Shown piece after piece: positions 34,074-43,084 of a stretch of DNA of 64,000 bases. A model generated the notes under the pieces. The model saw only the letters and a list, made by a program, of their open reading frames with translations, did no database searches and had not been told where the DNA came from. The first letter of the stretch is position 1; every line of letters begins with the position of its first letter. This DNA is from Spirochaetales bacterium (GTDB taxonomy: Bacteria; Spirochaetota; Spirochaetia; SZUA-6; JAFGRV01). The stretch is taken from positions 67,233 through 131,232 of the forward strand of contig JAFGHO010000057.1 of NCBI GenBank assembly GCA_016930085.1, given 5' to 3'. The translations under genes were made by a program, and so were the position numbers.

Positions 34074-35981
34074 ATGTCGATTATATTTAATACTGGAGAG
34101 AATGATGTTATCATATCAAACGATCCTGACAAAACAATACTGGAATTAGCCGAAAGTGCGCGTATATATCTAAAATCCGATTGCGGGGGAACCGGTAAAT
34201 GCGGGAAATGCCGGTGCGTTCTGGAAAAAGGACATTTCAGGCTGGGAACAGGTGAAGAAATAGTTGTATCCGGAAAAAAAGGAATCAACACACTCGCATG
34301 CCGGACAAGAGTGATCGGTAATGAGGCCGTTGTATCGATTCCGCAAAACTCGATTTCTGGGATAGCGGGACGGATCGTTGAGGAGTTTTTTCTGAACCGG
34401 TATCACCATGATCCTCCGACTAAAAAATATTGTCTTGCCTTTAGCGATTCCGCATCCGGGAAACAACGTTCGGATGGGAAACGGCTTCTGGACGAAGTAT
34501 ACAGGCGGACATCGTTAAAGGAGATCGCCGTCCCGCTTGAGGTGCTTCAGACGTTATCCGACCTTACGGCAGAAGGCGAGAATATCGTTACCGTAACAAT
34601 GGGCACGTCGCGGGATGGCCCGCACATGATCCGTATCGAAGCGGGCGATACGGCACGTGATAATTTCGCCTGTGCCCTGGATATCGGAACGACGACCGTC
34701 GTCGGTATCCTCGTCGATCTTTTAAATGGAAAAATCAAATCACGTGCTTCACGCTATAACGCGCAAACCCGTATTTCAGGCGATGTCGTTTCGAGAATAT
34801 CCTACTGCAAAAAAAGGGAAGACATCAACACCTTACAGAAACTCATTGTCCGGGAAACGGTCAATCCGATTATCGATGAATTATGTTCGAATGCGGGCAT
34901 CGCCCCTGATCGGATAAACCGTGTTGCCGTATCGGGCAATACCGTCATGATGCATCTGTTTTTGGCCCTGAATCCGTCCAATATCGGGAAAGCACCGTTT
35001 ACGCCCGTCATGCGGAACACGGGTGTCTTTCGGGCAAAAGAAATCGGTATCGGAATACACGGCACGGGCCTGGTCGATATCCTTCCAGCCGTCTCGGCGT
35101 ATATCGGCGGGGATATCGCGGCGGATATGTATGTGTCGAAGTTGCATAAGGGAAAAGGGCCCGCAGTTCTGATCGATATCGGAACGAACGGCGAGATCGT
35201 GTTGTGCGAGAAAGGTCGTCTTTCGGCCTGTTCAACGGCCGCGGGTCCCGCGTTCGAAGGCTACGGGCTGTATCACGGGTGCCGGGCAAGCAGGGGCGCC
35301 GTGGAGAAGATTGCTTTTGACGATGGTCACAATATAACATACCGGACGATCGGGGGTGAGAAGGCGACGGGAATATGCGGGACCGGGTATATCGATTTTA
35401 TCGCCTCCGGTTTCGGTATCGGATTGATTGAAACCTCCGGAAAATACAATTCTGAATTGCTGAAATCGCTTCATCTGTACCATACGGTTGAGAAAGACGG
35501 CAGTAAAATTACCGCATGTATCATTACACCCGAAAACGAATCGGGGCTGGATGAACCGGTTTTGGTTCTCGAATCCGATATAGCGGCGATATTACAGGCA
35601 AAAGCGGCCGTTTATGCCGGGTTGAAAACACTGTTGGCGATAAGGAAGAAAGGTTTCGACGACATACGTAAGCTTATCCTTGCGGGAGGGTTTGCCGGAC
35701 ATCTCGATATCGAAAATGCGATGGTAATGGGATTGATCCCGGATATCCCTCCGGAACGTATCGAGTTTATCGGCAACGGCTCTCTCGGCGGCGCGTATTG
35801 CGCTCTTGTCGAATCAGATGCACTCGATGCAATGACCGCACTTTCGGACCTTCCCAATGTAATCGAATTGAATCTGCACAAGGATTTTCAGTCAAATTAC
35901 ATCGACGCACTTTTTTTGCCCAATTTAAACGAGAATGATTTTGCAGCGATTTTACGCAGGCGGCATATTCAAGGTTATTGA
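34074..35981 (+). CDS. RACo-like ASKHA ATPase with N-terminal [2Fe-2S] domain (DUF4445)
   Basis: A 635-residue protein of the reductive activator of corrinoid proteins family. An N-terminal plant-type [2Fe-2S] domain has C37, C43, C46 and C76 (DCGGTGKCGKCRC, then LACRTRV). The middle and C-terminal parts have ASKHA phosphate-binding motifs (CALDIGTTTVVGIL, VLIDIGTNGEIVL) and GICGTGYIDFIASG. Such proteins use ATP to reduce Co(II) corrinoids back to the active Co(I) form. The corrinoid protein it would act on is not in the window; the MetE/UroD-like gene at 784 is a conceivable but distant partner. It is the last gene before the minus-strand hydrogenase operon. Confidence 0.88.
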   Translation: MSIIFNTGENDVIISNDPDKTILELAESARIYLKSDCGGTGKCGKCRCVLEKGHFRLGTGEEIVVSGKKGINTLACRTRVIGNEAVVSIPQNSISGIAGRIVEEFFLNRYHHDPPTKKYCLAFSDSASGKQRSDGKRLLDEVYRRTSLKEIAVPLEVLQTLSDLTAEGENIVTVTMGTSRDGPHMIRIEAGDTARDNFACALDIGTTTVVGILVDLLNGKIKSRASRYNAQTRISGDVVSRISYCKKREDINTLQKLIVRETVNPIIDELCSNAGIAPDRINRVAVSGNTVMMHLFLALNPSNIGKAPFTPVMRNTGVFRAKEIGIGIHGTGLVDILPAVSAYIGGDIAADMYVSKLHKGKGPAVLIDIGTNGEIVLCEKGRLSACSTAAGPAFEGYGLYHGCRASRGAVEKIAFDDGHNITYRTIGGEKATGICGTGYIDFIASGFGIGLIETSGKYNSELLKSLHLYHTVEKDGSKITACIITPENESGLDEPVLVLESDIAAILQAKAAVYAGLKTLLAIRKKGFDDIRKLILAGGFAGHLDIENAMVMGLIPDIPPERIEFIGNGSLGGAYCALVESDALDAMTALSDLPNVIELNLHKDFQSNYIDALFLPNLNENDFAAILRRRHIQGY

Positions 35982-36045
35982 AGACAAGGGTCTTTCGGTT
36001 TACTCACCGTCGGATTTTTTTACACAAAAAAAGAAATCTATTCCG

Positions 36046-36672
36046 TCACCCCGTCTCTTCTGTTGTCAGCGTCGTTTTTCTCCTGCATCGGGCACAGAGT
36101 ATTTTTACCCTGTCGGACCTTCCATCGTCCTTTATTGCGGAAACGAGATTGTCGTCGATGACGCCAAGACGCTTTAACCGCGATTGATATATTGTGGGGC
36201 TCGAGTAGGCGAGTTCGCCTATTTTATCGGCGATCCAGTTGAGGTGCGCCTTGCATGCGACCGGCTCCCCGCAGATTTCACACAGCTGAAGTTCACGGTC
36301 GATCGTTTCATAAGCCTTTTTCCTGTCAAAAAAGGCAAGGTCGAAGTCCTTTGACAGTTTGATTCCTTCTTTGTCGGCGATGCAGTGTGCTTCGCATTCG
36401 CCGCAGAAAATACAGGTGTCCGTGTAATGGATGATCGTCCGCATCGGGGGATCGGCGCCCGTATTGTCCTCATGCGCGATTGCCTGAACGGGACACACTT
36501 GCTCGCAGGCGAGACAGCCAACACATTTATCTTCGTTGAATTTCGGCTGTCCCCTGAAGTTTTTATACGGTACGTGGGGTTTCTTCGGAAATCCGGTGGT
36601 ATATGGTCTGACCAGTCCGACCGTCAACGCCTTGATTGCCTCGATAAGTTCTCTGACTTTTGGTATTCCCAT
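36046..36672 (-). CDS. NuoI/HycF-like [4Fe-4S] subunit of the hydrogenase
   Basis: A 208-residue protein with two ferredoxin motifs: CVGCLACEQVCP and CIFCGECEAHC. The C-terminal region adds CEIC and CARC pairs, resembling the zinc- or rubredoxin-like tail of HycF and HyfH. It relays electrons between NuoB and the flavin/ferredoxin side. It is the last gene of the minus-strand operon, 13 bases after the large subunit. Confidence 0.88.
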   Translation of the reverse strand: MGIPKVRELIEAIKALTVGLVRPYTTGFPKKPHVPYKNFRGQPKFNEDKCVGCLACEQVCPVQAIAHEDNTGADPPMRTIIHYTDTCIFCGECEAHCIADKEGIKLSKDFDLAFFDRKKAYETIDRELQLCEICGEPVACKAHLNWIADKIGELAYSSPTIYQSRLKRLGVIDDNLVSAIKDDGRSDRVKILCARCRRKTTLTTEETG

Positions 36673-36685
36673 GGCTCCTTCTTAC

Positions 36686-37903
36686 CTATAATGATTCTAT
36701 ATTATCAAGGGGAAGTTTTTCGATTCCCATCTGTTCCTTGATAAAAGCACTTTTCTTTCTCGACATCTCGACGAGTTCTCTTCCTGAAATAACGGCATTC
36801 CCGTCCGGATCGACGACCGCCATTCGCTCGGTACAGCAATAGCATGGATCGATCGCGGCAAGAATTATCGATGCATCGGCAACCGTCTGTCCGATAACCG
36901 TTGAATGACAGGTGGGGAGGTTCATAAAAGTCGGCGCCCTTACCTTGTGGCGGACAGGCGAATTGGTGCCGTCGCTGCGGACGTAATGAAAGGTTTCTCC
37001 GCGCGGCGCCTCATAGGTTCCGATACCTTCACCGGGAGGAACGCTTGTGATATCTGCGTCGATATCACCGTCGGGAATATTTTTGAGACAGAATTTCATT
37101 ATCTTGATCGATTCGAACATCTCGAGTATTCTGACAACGACCTTATCGAAGACGTCACCGTTTTTCGTGATGATCATATTCCAGTCAGCGTCTGCATAGG
37201 CCCCTATTTTCGTATCCTTTCTGACGTCCCTGGCGACCCCGGACGCACGCGATGTCGGCCCGAGCGCCGAGTAACTGATTGCGTCCTCATAAGTCAGGAT
37301 ACCGACACCCTTGGTCCGCGCGTGGAGAACGGGATCGGATTCGACGGCCTTTTTAAGCATTGTCAACGTCGGGACGATGGACTCGAGTTTTTTTAGTACT
37401 GCCGGAAAATCTTCAGCCTTGATATCCCGCCGCACACCCCCCGGTTTGAACATCGCGTAACTCTGTCTGTTCCCGGATAATATCTCCATAATGTCGTTAA
37501 TTTCTTCCCTTAATTTCCACACCCACATGTAAACCGTATTGTAGCCGAGAAAGTGACCGGCGAGACCGAGCCAGAGCAGGTGTGAGTGAATTCGTTCACC
37601 TTCACCAATAATCGTACGGATATATTTCGCGCGGGGAGGTACTTCCATGGGGAATATATCCTCGACGGCGCGGGTATAGGCAAAGGGATGGCTCGTGGAA
37701 CATATACCGCAGATACGTTCGATAACAAAAGTCGATTGATCGAATGTTTTTCGTTCCGAAAGCTTTTCGATGCCGCGGTGGTTGTATCCGATTTCAACTT
37801 CGAGATCGATTACTTTTTCACCGTCCACTTTCAATCGAAAAAACTCCGGTTCTTCCTGAAGAGGATGGTACGGACCGATCGGGATTATCGTCGTCTTTTT
37901 CAT
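36686..37903 (-). CDS. Group 4 [NiFe] hydrogenase large subunit (NuoD/HycE/MbhL-like)
   Basis: A 405-residue catalytic subunit. Seen: the L1 motif RICGICSTSH (C65, C68) and the L2 motif DPCYCCTERM (C354, C357), which together hold the Ni-Fe site; complex I NuoD lacks these. The sequence continues 45 residues past R360-M361, as in HycE, where HycI cuts after the matching Arg; the hycI-like gene at 28063 fits. The start ATG at 37903 is preceded by AGGGGGGTG and overlaps the NuoC-like gene by 4 bases. It should make or consume hydrogen at the cytoplasmic face of the membrane. Group 4 is inferred from the NuoB/C/I and Mrp-like partners. Confidence 0.93.
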   Translation of the reverse strand: MKKTTIIPIGPYHPLQEEPEFFRLKVDGEKVIDLEVEIGYNHRGIEKLSERKTFDQSTFVIERICGICSTSHPFAYTRAVEDIFPMEVPPRAKYIRTIIGEGERIHSHLLWLGLAGHFLGYNTVYMWVWKLREEINDIMEILSGNRQSYAMFKPGGVRRDIKAEDFPAVLKKLESIVPTLTMLKKAVESDPVLHARTKGVGILTYEDAISYSALGPTSRASGVARDVRKDTKIGAYADADWNMIITKNGDVFDKVVVRILEMFESIKIMKFCLKNIPDGDIDADITSVPPGEGIGTYEAPRGETFHYVRSDGTNSPVRHKVRAPTFMNLPTCHSTVIGQTVADASIILAAIDPCYCCTERMAVVDPDGNAVISGRELVEMSRKKSAFIKEQMGIEKLPLDNIESL

Positions 37904-38376
37904 TTCACCCCCCTGTCTCTGACCGCCTTTTTGTCCCATTCACTGTAGTCCTGTCTGAGCGGGAAAACCCCCTCCGGCCATGCGTCTGAAAGAAGCAGGC
38001 GTTTGAGATTCGGATGTCCCTTGAACTGTATACCGAGCAACTCATGCATTTCCCGTTCTATCCAGTTTGCGGCATGAAATTCGCCTGAAAGCGAATCGAT
38101 CTCCGGCGAGTTTTTATCGAGTTTTACCCTCACAGAAAGAAGGAGATTGATGGGCTCGAAGGTAAAATGATAGAGGATTTCGATGTTTTCGGCCGTGTCG
38201 AGGCCCGATGCGATATTGAATCTCGCCCCGAGTTCCTTGAAAATATAACGGGAGATGGGGACAATCGATCGGGGCTGCACTTCGATATAGACACGCGCCG
38301 GGGACTTGTCGAAATCATCGATAATATCGTTTTGAAAGCGTGTTTTTATATCAGATAATATTTCTTCTCTGGTCAT
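37900..38376 (-). CDS. NuoC-like 30-kDa subunit of the hydrogenase
   Basis: A 158-residue protein of the complex I 30-kDa family. Seen: NWIEREMHELLGIQFKGHPNLKRLLL, the family signature. It packs against the large subunit and lacks cofactors. It overlaps the preceding and following genes by 4 bases (ATGA), showing a tightly coupled operon. Confidence 0.92.
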   Translation of the reverse strand: MTREEILSDIKTRFQNDIIDDFDKSPARVYIEVQPRSIVPISRYIFKELGARFNIASGLDTAENIEILYHFTFEPINLLLSVRVKLDKNSPEIDSLSGEFHAANWIEREMHELLGIQFKGHPNLKRLLLSDAWPEGVFPLRQDYSEWDKKAVRDRGVK

Positions 38377-38798
38377 GTTCCTGCCTTTATCTTTTGTATG
38401 AGTTTAACCACGCCGGAAATAATCGCTTCCGGTTTCGGGGGACATCCGGGAATAAACGCATGAACCGGAACAATACTGTCAAGGGGACGGGGGCAATTAT
38501 AACTGTGTATGAACATGCCGCGCGACATGGTACATTCACCGACACCCACAATAAAAAAGGGTTTCGGTACTTGATCCAGTAACCGGAGCATTCGTTCCGT
38601 CGATTTGCGGTTACAGGACCCGGTGACGAGAATGACGTCGGCGTGCCGGATACTTCCGACCAGTTTAATGCCGAACCGTTCGATATCGAACCTGGGTGTG
38701 AGGCAGTCGAGGATTTCGATATCGCAGTTGTTGCAGCTCCCTGTTGAAAGATGAAACACCCAGGGAGATTTTAATAAGGCTCGTGTTTTAATCGACAT
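38373..38798 (-). CDS. NuoB-like small subunit of the hydrogenase
   Basis: A 141-residue protein that holds the proximal [4Fe-4S] cluster. Seen: the ligand set SCNNC (C22, C25), GEC (C89) and PGCP (C119), as in NuoB and the small subunits of group 4 hydrogenases. It is short and lacks the second and third clusters of classical hydrogenase small subunits, as expected for this group. Confidence 0.93.
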   Translation of the reverse strand: MSIKTRALLKSPWVFHLSTGSCNNCDIEILDCLTPRFDIERFGIKLVGSIRHADVILVTGSCNRKSTERMLRLLDQVPKPFFIVGVGECTMSRGMFIHSYNCPRPLDSIVPVHAFIPGCPPKPEAIISGVVKLIQKIKAGT

Positions 38799-38849
38799 AT
38801 ATTCCTATCCATGTATCAAAAAAATTATATTGGACAAACATGCAGTCCA

Positions 38850-39407
38850 TTACGCTTTTTCCCGGTTCCAGTGTGTGGAATGAACGATCAGGTTGTCACC
38901 GACGAAAAACGTATGATCATCCGGTTCAGTATCGCCGCTTTTTATTGCGAGAGCGCCATGCGGGCACGTCGTTATGCAAAGCGGTTCGTCCTTTTTATCG
39001 CGGCGGCCGATACAGAAATCACAGGTATGAACGAGAAAAGGGACGTGTTCGGGATAGATCGTCCCGTACGGACAGGCGTGCGAGCATGATTTACAGCTTA
39101 TACACCGGCTCGTATGCCGGACGAGGAGCTTTCCCTTTGTTTTCTGCTGCTCAAGCGCATCAGTCGGGCAGGCGGCGACACAGTGAGGTTCTTCACACTT
39201 TCGGCAGACAAGCGCATATGTTGCTAGTTCCGCAACAGAGGGTATGCCCGTGTTGTGGGGATGATAGAAATAGCTGCATTGAATTTCGCAACTGTCGCAG
39301 GTTCCTGACCCGCAAATGTCGAGGTCGATATACAACCGCTTTTCACCGGTTTTTTCCGGTTCAATGTTAAGGGCCGAATGATAAAGCTGTTCCGCACTTG
39401 TCTTCAT
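38850..39407 (-). CDS. HycB-like multi-cluster [4Fe-4S] electron-transfer protein
   Basis: A 185-residue protein with four Cys-rich motifs typical of the HycB/DMSO-reductase B/FdhB type: CGSGTCDSCEIQC (first), CRKCEEPHCVAACP (second), CISCKSCSHACP (third) and CDFCIGRRDKKDEPLCITTCP (fourth). It can pass electrons between the flavoprotein or ferredoxin module and the NuoB/I arm. It lies between the sulfhydrogenase-like gamma subunit and the NuoB-like gene. It has no Tat signal, so it works in the cytoplasm. Confidence 0.85.
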   Translation of the reverse strand: MKTSAEQLYHSALNIEPEKTGEKRLYIDLDICGSGTCDSCEIQCSYFYHPHNTGIPSVAELATYALVCRKCEEPHCVAACPTDALEQQKTKGKLLVRHTSRCISCKSCSHACPYGTIYPEHVPFLVHTCDFCIGRRDKKDEPLCITTCPHGALAIKSGDTEPDDHTFFVGDNLIVHSTHWNREKA

Positions 39408-39422
39408 AGCATCTCCCGTTTT

Positions 39423-40253
39423 CTAATCCCATATATTCGGAAATTTTTTAATCGCATCGTACCTGAAGACCGGTCCGTCCTTGCAGGCATAATAGGTACC
39501 TATCCTGCAATGACCGCATTTCCCGATACCGCAAGACATATTCTTTTCCATCGAGAGAAAAATATTATCTTCCCTGAATCCCATGTCTAAAAGGGTGCCG
39601 GTCGTGAATTTCATCATGATGGGGGGACCGCACACGACGGCGAAACCGTTTTTCACGTCCATGCCGACATCGCCCAGGATCGTTGTGACGAGGCCGACAT
39701 CGTGTTTCCATACCGTATCCCCGTCAGACTTGTCGACCGTGAGGCGTATATTGAGATCGTTTTTATTTGTCCACGATTCGAGTTCGTCCCTGTAGAGGAA
39801 TTCCTTCGGGTTTCTGCATCCACCGCGAAAAACGAGTTTTTTGAGATCCCCCCTTATCTCGAAAAGTTTGTACATAAGGCTTCTCACCGGCGCGAAACCG
39901 CAACCGCCGCCGATAACCAGCACTTCCTTGTCCTTGAAAAGCTCGACCGGATAGCGGGAACCGAACGGTCCGCGCAGACCGACGATATCGTTTTTTTTGA
40001 GTTCGTGTATCCTTGTCGTTACCTTGCCGACGCGCATAATCGTAACTTCCAGGGTGTCGCTGACGGAGGGCCGGGATGACGGCGTGAACGGGGCTTCCCC
40101 GCATCCCGGTACCGAAAACTCGATAAACTGTCCCGTTTCAAATGAAATCGGTGTTTCCGGTTGCAGGACAAATGTTTTAATCGTCGGGGTTTCGGTAATC
40201 ACATCGAGGACTATTGTCTTGACGGGGCGATACGGATTTTTACTTGTATACAT
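39423..40253 (-). CDS. Sulfhydrogenase gamma / AsrB-type FAD-NAD(P) oxidoreductase
   Basis: A 276-residue ferredoxin-reductase-fold protein. Seen: SSRPS in the FAD-binding barrel, VIGGGCGFAPVRSL in the NAD(P) domain (114-126), VVCGPPIMMKF, and four C-terminal Cys (C241, C246, C249, C257) binding a [2Fe-2S] cluster. This matches HydG of Pyrococcus sulfhydrogenase and the AsrB/dihydroorotate-dehydrogenase electron-transfer group. It moves electrons between NAD(P)H and iron-sulfur carriers. It overlaps the upstream gene by 14 bases. Its presence in a group 4 hydrogenase operon suggests NAD(P)H-linked hydrogen metabolism. Confidence 0.9.
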   Translation of the reverse strand: MYTSKNPYRPVKTIVLDVITETPTIKTFVLQPETPISFETGQFIEFSVPGCGEAPFTPSSRPSVSDTLEVTIMRVGKVTTRIHELKKNDIVGLRGPFGSRYPVELFKDKEVLVIGGGCGFAPVRSLMYKLFEIRGDLKKLVFRGGCRNPKEFLYRDELESWTNKNDLNIRLTVDKSDGDTVWKHDVGLVTTILGDVGMDVKNGFAVVCGPPIMMKFTTGTLLDMGFREDNIFLSMEKNMSCGIGKCGHCRIGTYYACKDGPVFRYDAIKKFPNIWD

Positions 40254-41271
40254 TATGGACCAGCCTTTTTAGAACATTTCGTATATCGATTTTTGCCGGG
40301 CAGGCAGATACGCACCGTCCGCAGCCCGTGCATGCATAAATATCCGCGATTTTCGGGAAGAAATCGAATTTTTTCTCGAATCTGTTTCTTAATCGCATCC
40401 ATAATTTTTCTCTCGGATTAGCCCCTCCGGCCACGCGTGCGAAATCCTTGATCATGCATGAATCCCATATTCGCAGGCGTTCCATCTTCTTTTCGTCTTT
40501 CTGGTCATAGAGCAGGAAACAATGACAGGTCGGGCAGATCGCGTTGCAGGCGCCGCATTCGACGCATGTCGAGGCTTCGTCCTGCCAGATATCGGATTCG
40601 TAATTCTTTTCGATAATCCCTTCGAACTTGTCCTTAAGTGGAATCGTGTAATTGCGTATGTTCTTCTCCACCGCATCTTTGGTGTGCTCGCGGATAGTAT
40701 CCCGTTCATTTTTTTGGGATTCGTTTGGCTCGGTAAAAAGTTGTGAATGTATCTCCACGATTTTGATCCCCGCCTCCGATCCGACTTCAACCAGATATCC
40801 GTTTTCCAGGGGGGTGAGATTTATATCGAAATTTTCAATGGGGTACGGCTTTATCCCGAGTGCGAGGCAAAAACATGTATCGATGGCGCAGGTGCAATCC
40901 GAAGAAATAATAAGGTTGTTTTCACGCTCATTTTTGTAAAAGGGGTCGAGATAATCGTTGTTGATAAAGACGGAATCCTGAACCTTGAATCCGGCGAGAT
41001 CGCAGGCCTTGACTCCGACGATACAGGCCGGCTTTCGGGATTCGGCGGGCATGCCGTCTTCGAAATCACGGGCGACTTTTTCCCGCGCCCGAAAAAAGAA
41101 GGCCTTCAGGGGATCGGAAGTTCTTACTTCTCCGACAACAGGTTGTTGTATCTGTTGAGTATATCGCGTGAAAAATCTGTTATTGCCCTTCTTTACAGGT
41201 AAAAATACATCGTAATCGTCATCACAGATCTGAAGAAACCGGCTGAAATTATTTTCAGAAATATAATACAT
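40240..41271 (-). CDS. Sulfhydrogenase beta / AsrA-type iron-sulfur protein
   Basis: A 343-residue protein. A family-specific N-terminal region has ACIVGVKACDLAGF and SSDCTCAIDTCFC; the C-terminal part has two ferredoxin motifs, CVECGACNAICP (C236 onward) and CTGCGRCVSACP (C314 onward). It resembles HydB of Pyrococcus sulfhydrogenase and AsrA of anaerobic sulfite reductase. It should work with the gamma-like flavoprotein as an electron-transfer pair. It is the first gene of the minus-strand operon; only a weak GGGA lies before the ATG. Confidence 0.88.
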   Translation of the reverse strand: MYYISENNFSRFLQICDDDYDVFLPVKKGNNRFFTRYTQQIQQPVVGEVRTSDPLKAFFFRAREKVARDFEDGMPAESRKPACIVGVKACDLAGFKVQDSVFINNDYLDPFYKNERENNLIISSDCTCAIDTCFCLALGIKPYPIENFDINLTPLENGYLVEVGSEAGIKIVEIHSQLFTEPNESQKNERDTIREHTKDAVEKNIRNYTIPLKDKFEGIIEKNYESDIWQDEASTCVECGACNAICPTCHCFLLYDQKDEKKMERLRIWDSCMIKDFARVAGGANPREKLWMRLRNRFEKKFDFFPKIADIYACTGCGRCVSACPAKIDIRNVLKRLVHNVYK

Positions 41272-41431
41272 ATCCCGTCTACACCTTCTTCACAATATAT
41301 TTTTTTATTCCAAATGGTTTTACCATATAACACATGCTGTCATAGTGAATAATGCTTAATAAAAAACTAAATGTACCGCCATGGTATCAAATATCAGTTT
41401 ATATGTCCAGAAAAAAAAATATTTTTCAAAT

Positions 41432-42238
41432 TCAGCCTGGTTTATATTTTTCCTTAATTTCACGCTCACCTTCGCCGAAATGGAATATTTTTGCAATAAC
41501 AATAGTGAGAAAATAAAGCGCGATAAGGGGAACGGCCAGGGCAACTTGTGAGACGACATCCGGTGGCGTGAGAATGGCTGCCAAAACAAGAATGACAATG
41601 ATAACAATTCTGCTCGCGCGGAATAATGATTTTCGACGGATAATATTCAAGATTAAAAGCACTTCAAGAAGAATGGGGACCTGGAACATGAGGAGGGAGA
41701 CGAGAAGGAATTGCAGAATGTAGAATATATTGTCGCTGTAGGTAAGGAGTATTCCCGTGTTTTCAGGAATGAAGCTCGAACCGGTGAGAAATTCGACGGA
41801 TACGGGAATTATCTGAAAGTATGTGTATGAGATACTCGAGGCGATGAGGAAAAAACTCGATACGAGTGAAATGATTATCACTTTTTTTTCTTTTTTTTTG
41901 AGTCCGGGGAAAATGAATTTAAGGAGATTGTAGAGGTGCACGGGAAGCGAAAGTATGAATCCCGCGATAATCGAAATCTTGAATTTGACGATGACCCCTT
42001 CGAAGAGTGATTTAATGTAGAGGTCTGCGTTATTCATCGACGAGTCTATTGTTTCAAACGGTTTATAGAGAATCGCGACAATGGGATCGAAGAAAATGAA
42101 AGCGACGATCGAACATACGACGCAGGCAATACAGGATACGATGAGTCGTCCGCGTAATTCACGAATATGATCCAGAAAACTCATCTGATTGACGTCTTTT
42201 TTTTGTTTTATACGTTTTCCGTTGATGTCTTTTTTCAT
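41432..42238 (-). CDS. tatC: Sec-independent translocase subunit TatC
   Basis: A 268-residue, six-helix protein. Seen: MSFLDHIRELRGRL at the N-terminal cytoplasmic face and ILTPPDVVSQVALAVPLIALYFLT in the fifth-sixth helix region, both TatC signatures. It recognises twin-arginine signals. No tatA/B gene is adjacent. It lies downstream of the T2SS operon on the same strand after a 127-base gap. The first 18 residues are basic and may be an extension; a second start at 42184 is possible. Confidence 0.92.
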   Translation of the reverse strand: MKKDINGKRIKQKKDVNQMSFLDHIRELRGRLIVSCIACVVCSIVAFIFFDPIVAILYKPFETIDSSMNNADLYIKSLFEGVIVKFKISIIAGFILSLPVHLYNLLKFIFPGLKKKEKKVIIISLVSSFFLIASSISYTYFQIIPVSVEFLTGSSFIPENTGILLTYSDNIFYILQFLLVSLLMFQVPILLEVLLILNIIRRKSLFRASRIVIIVILVLAAILTPPDVVSQVALAVPLIALYFLTIVIAKIFHFGEGEREIKEKYKPG

Positions 42239-42365
42239 TTATACCGTGATACCAGTGATATATGACGTTTTCCGGCAGGACACGGTCATACCACCGTCAT
42301 TTTCGCTTTCGGATTTCATCCTGCCGTCATTGGTCAAGGGGATAAGAAATGCCGTCGCATCAGCG

Positions 42366-43061
42366 TCATTCGGTTTCGTTTTCAGGAAGGTACGCCCTCA
42401 ACGTTTCGACCCTTTTGTACGCATCCTCATCGTGCACCATGGTGATATATTTTTCGAGGTATTGGAAGGCGAGGGCCGGATCATTCATTTTGTACTGGTA
42501 AATGTCGGCGATCGAGAGGTATATCGTCGGTTCGTTGTTTCCCTTTTCGATCATGTCAAGCAGCACTTCCAGGGCATTCTCGACCCATCCGTTATGGAGA
42601 TAGAGGACGGATGTCAGATAAAGGAGTACCGGGTCGTCCGGATCGATTTTGGCGGCACGTTCGAAGAGGTCGTTTGTTTCATCCCATTTGTTGTTGAAGA
42701 ATTTATCGTCGATCTGACGTATGAGTTGCTCCAGGGAGATCATCTTGATCCAGAGCACGTCGTTTTGATTGAGAAAATTGTAGTCAATCGTGATCTCCTC
42801 ATATGATTCTTTCCGGCAGACAAGCTGATGCGTTCCCCGTGTCAGGTCGGGAATGACGAATCTGCCGTTGATATCCGATTTTACTTTGGTGAAGTTGTCG
42901 ACAGTGATCACCACGTCTCCGCACGGAAGATTGTCATGGTCGAATATCTTTCCGTTCAGCGGCGAGGAAATGAAATTATCCGCGACCGGCGGACCGGACG
43001 GACAGCCGTTCAGGATCACCAATAATGAGAGCAAAAAAATGCCAATAACACCGTATTTCAT
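42366..43061 (-). CDS. Lipoprotein with carboxypeptidase-regulatory-like domain and TPR-like repeats
   Basis: A 231-residue lipoprotein from ATG 43061 (lipobox LNGC, C20). The first part has a beta-sandwich carboxypeptidase-regulatory-like motif (VVITVDNFTKVKSDINGRFVIPDL). The second is helical, with TPR-like spacing (AAKIDPDDPVLLYLTSVLYLHNGWVENALEVL). It follows gspC on the same strand after 23 bases, so it may be a T2SS accessory such as a pilotin-like or assembly lipoprotein; that is inference. Starts at 43073 or 43103 are also open. Confidence 0.72.
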   Translation of the reverse strand: MKYGVIGIFLLSLLVILNGCPSGPPVADNFISSPLNGKIFDHDNLPCGDVVITVDNFTKVKSDINGRFVIPDLTRGTHQLVCRKESYEEITIDYNFLNQNDVLWIKMISLEQLIRQIDDKFFNNKWDETNDLFERAAKIDPDDPVLLYLTSVLYLHNGWVENALEVLLDMIEKGNNEPTIYLSIADIYQYKMNDPALAFQYLEKYITMVHDEDAYKRVETLRAYLPENETE

Positions 43062-43084
43062 AAGATGATTCATCCTTTCGTTTT

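Noticed and set aside
36686-38798. Reading the NuoB-C-D genes as respiratory complex I
   Set aside because: The NuoD-like subunit keeps both CxxC pairs for nickel and a cleavable C-terminal tail, and a HycI protease and HypA/B are nearby, so it is a hydrogenase.
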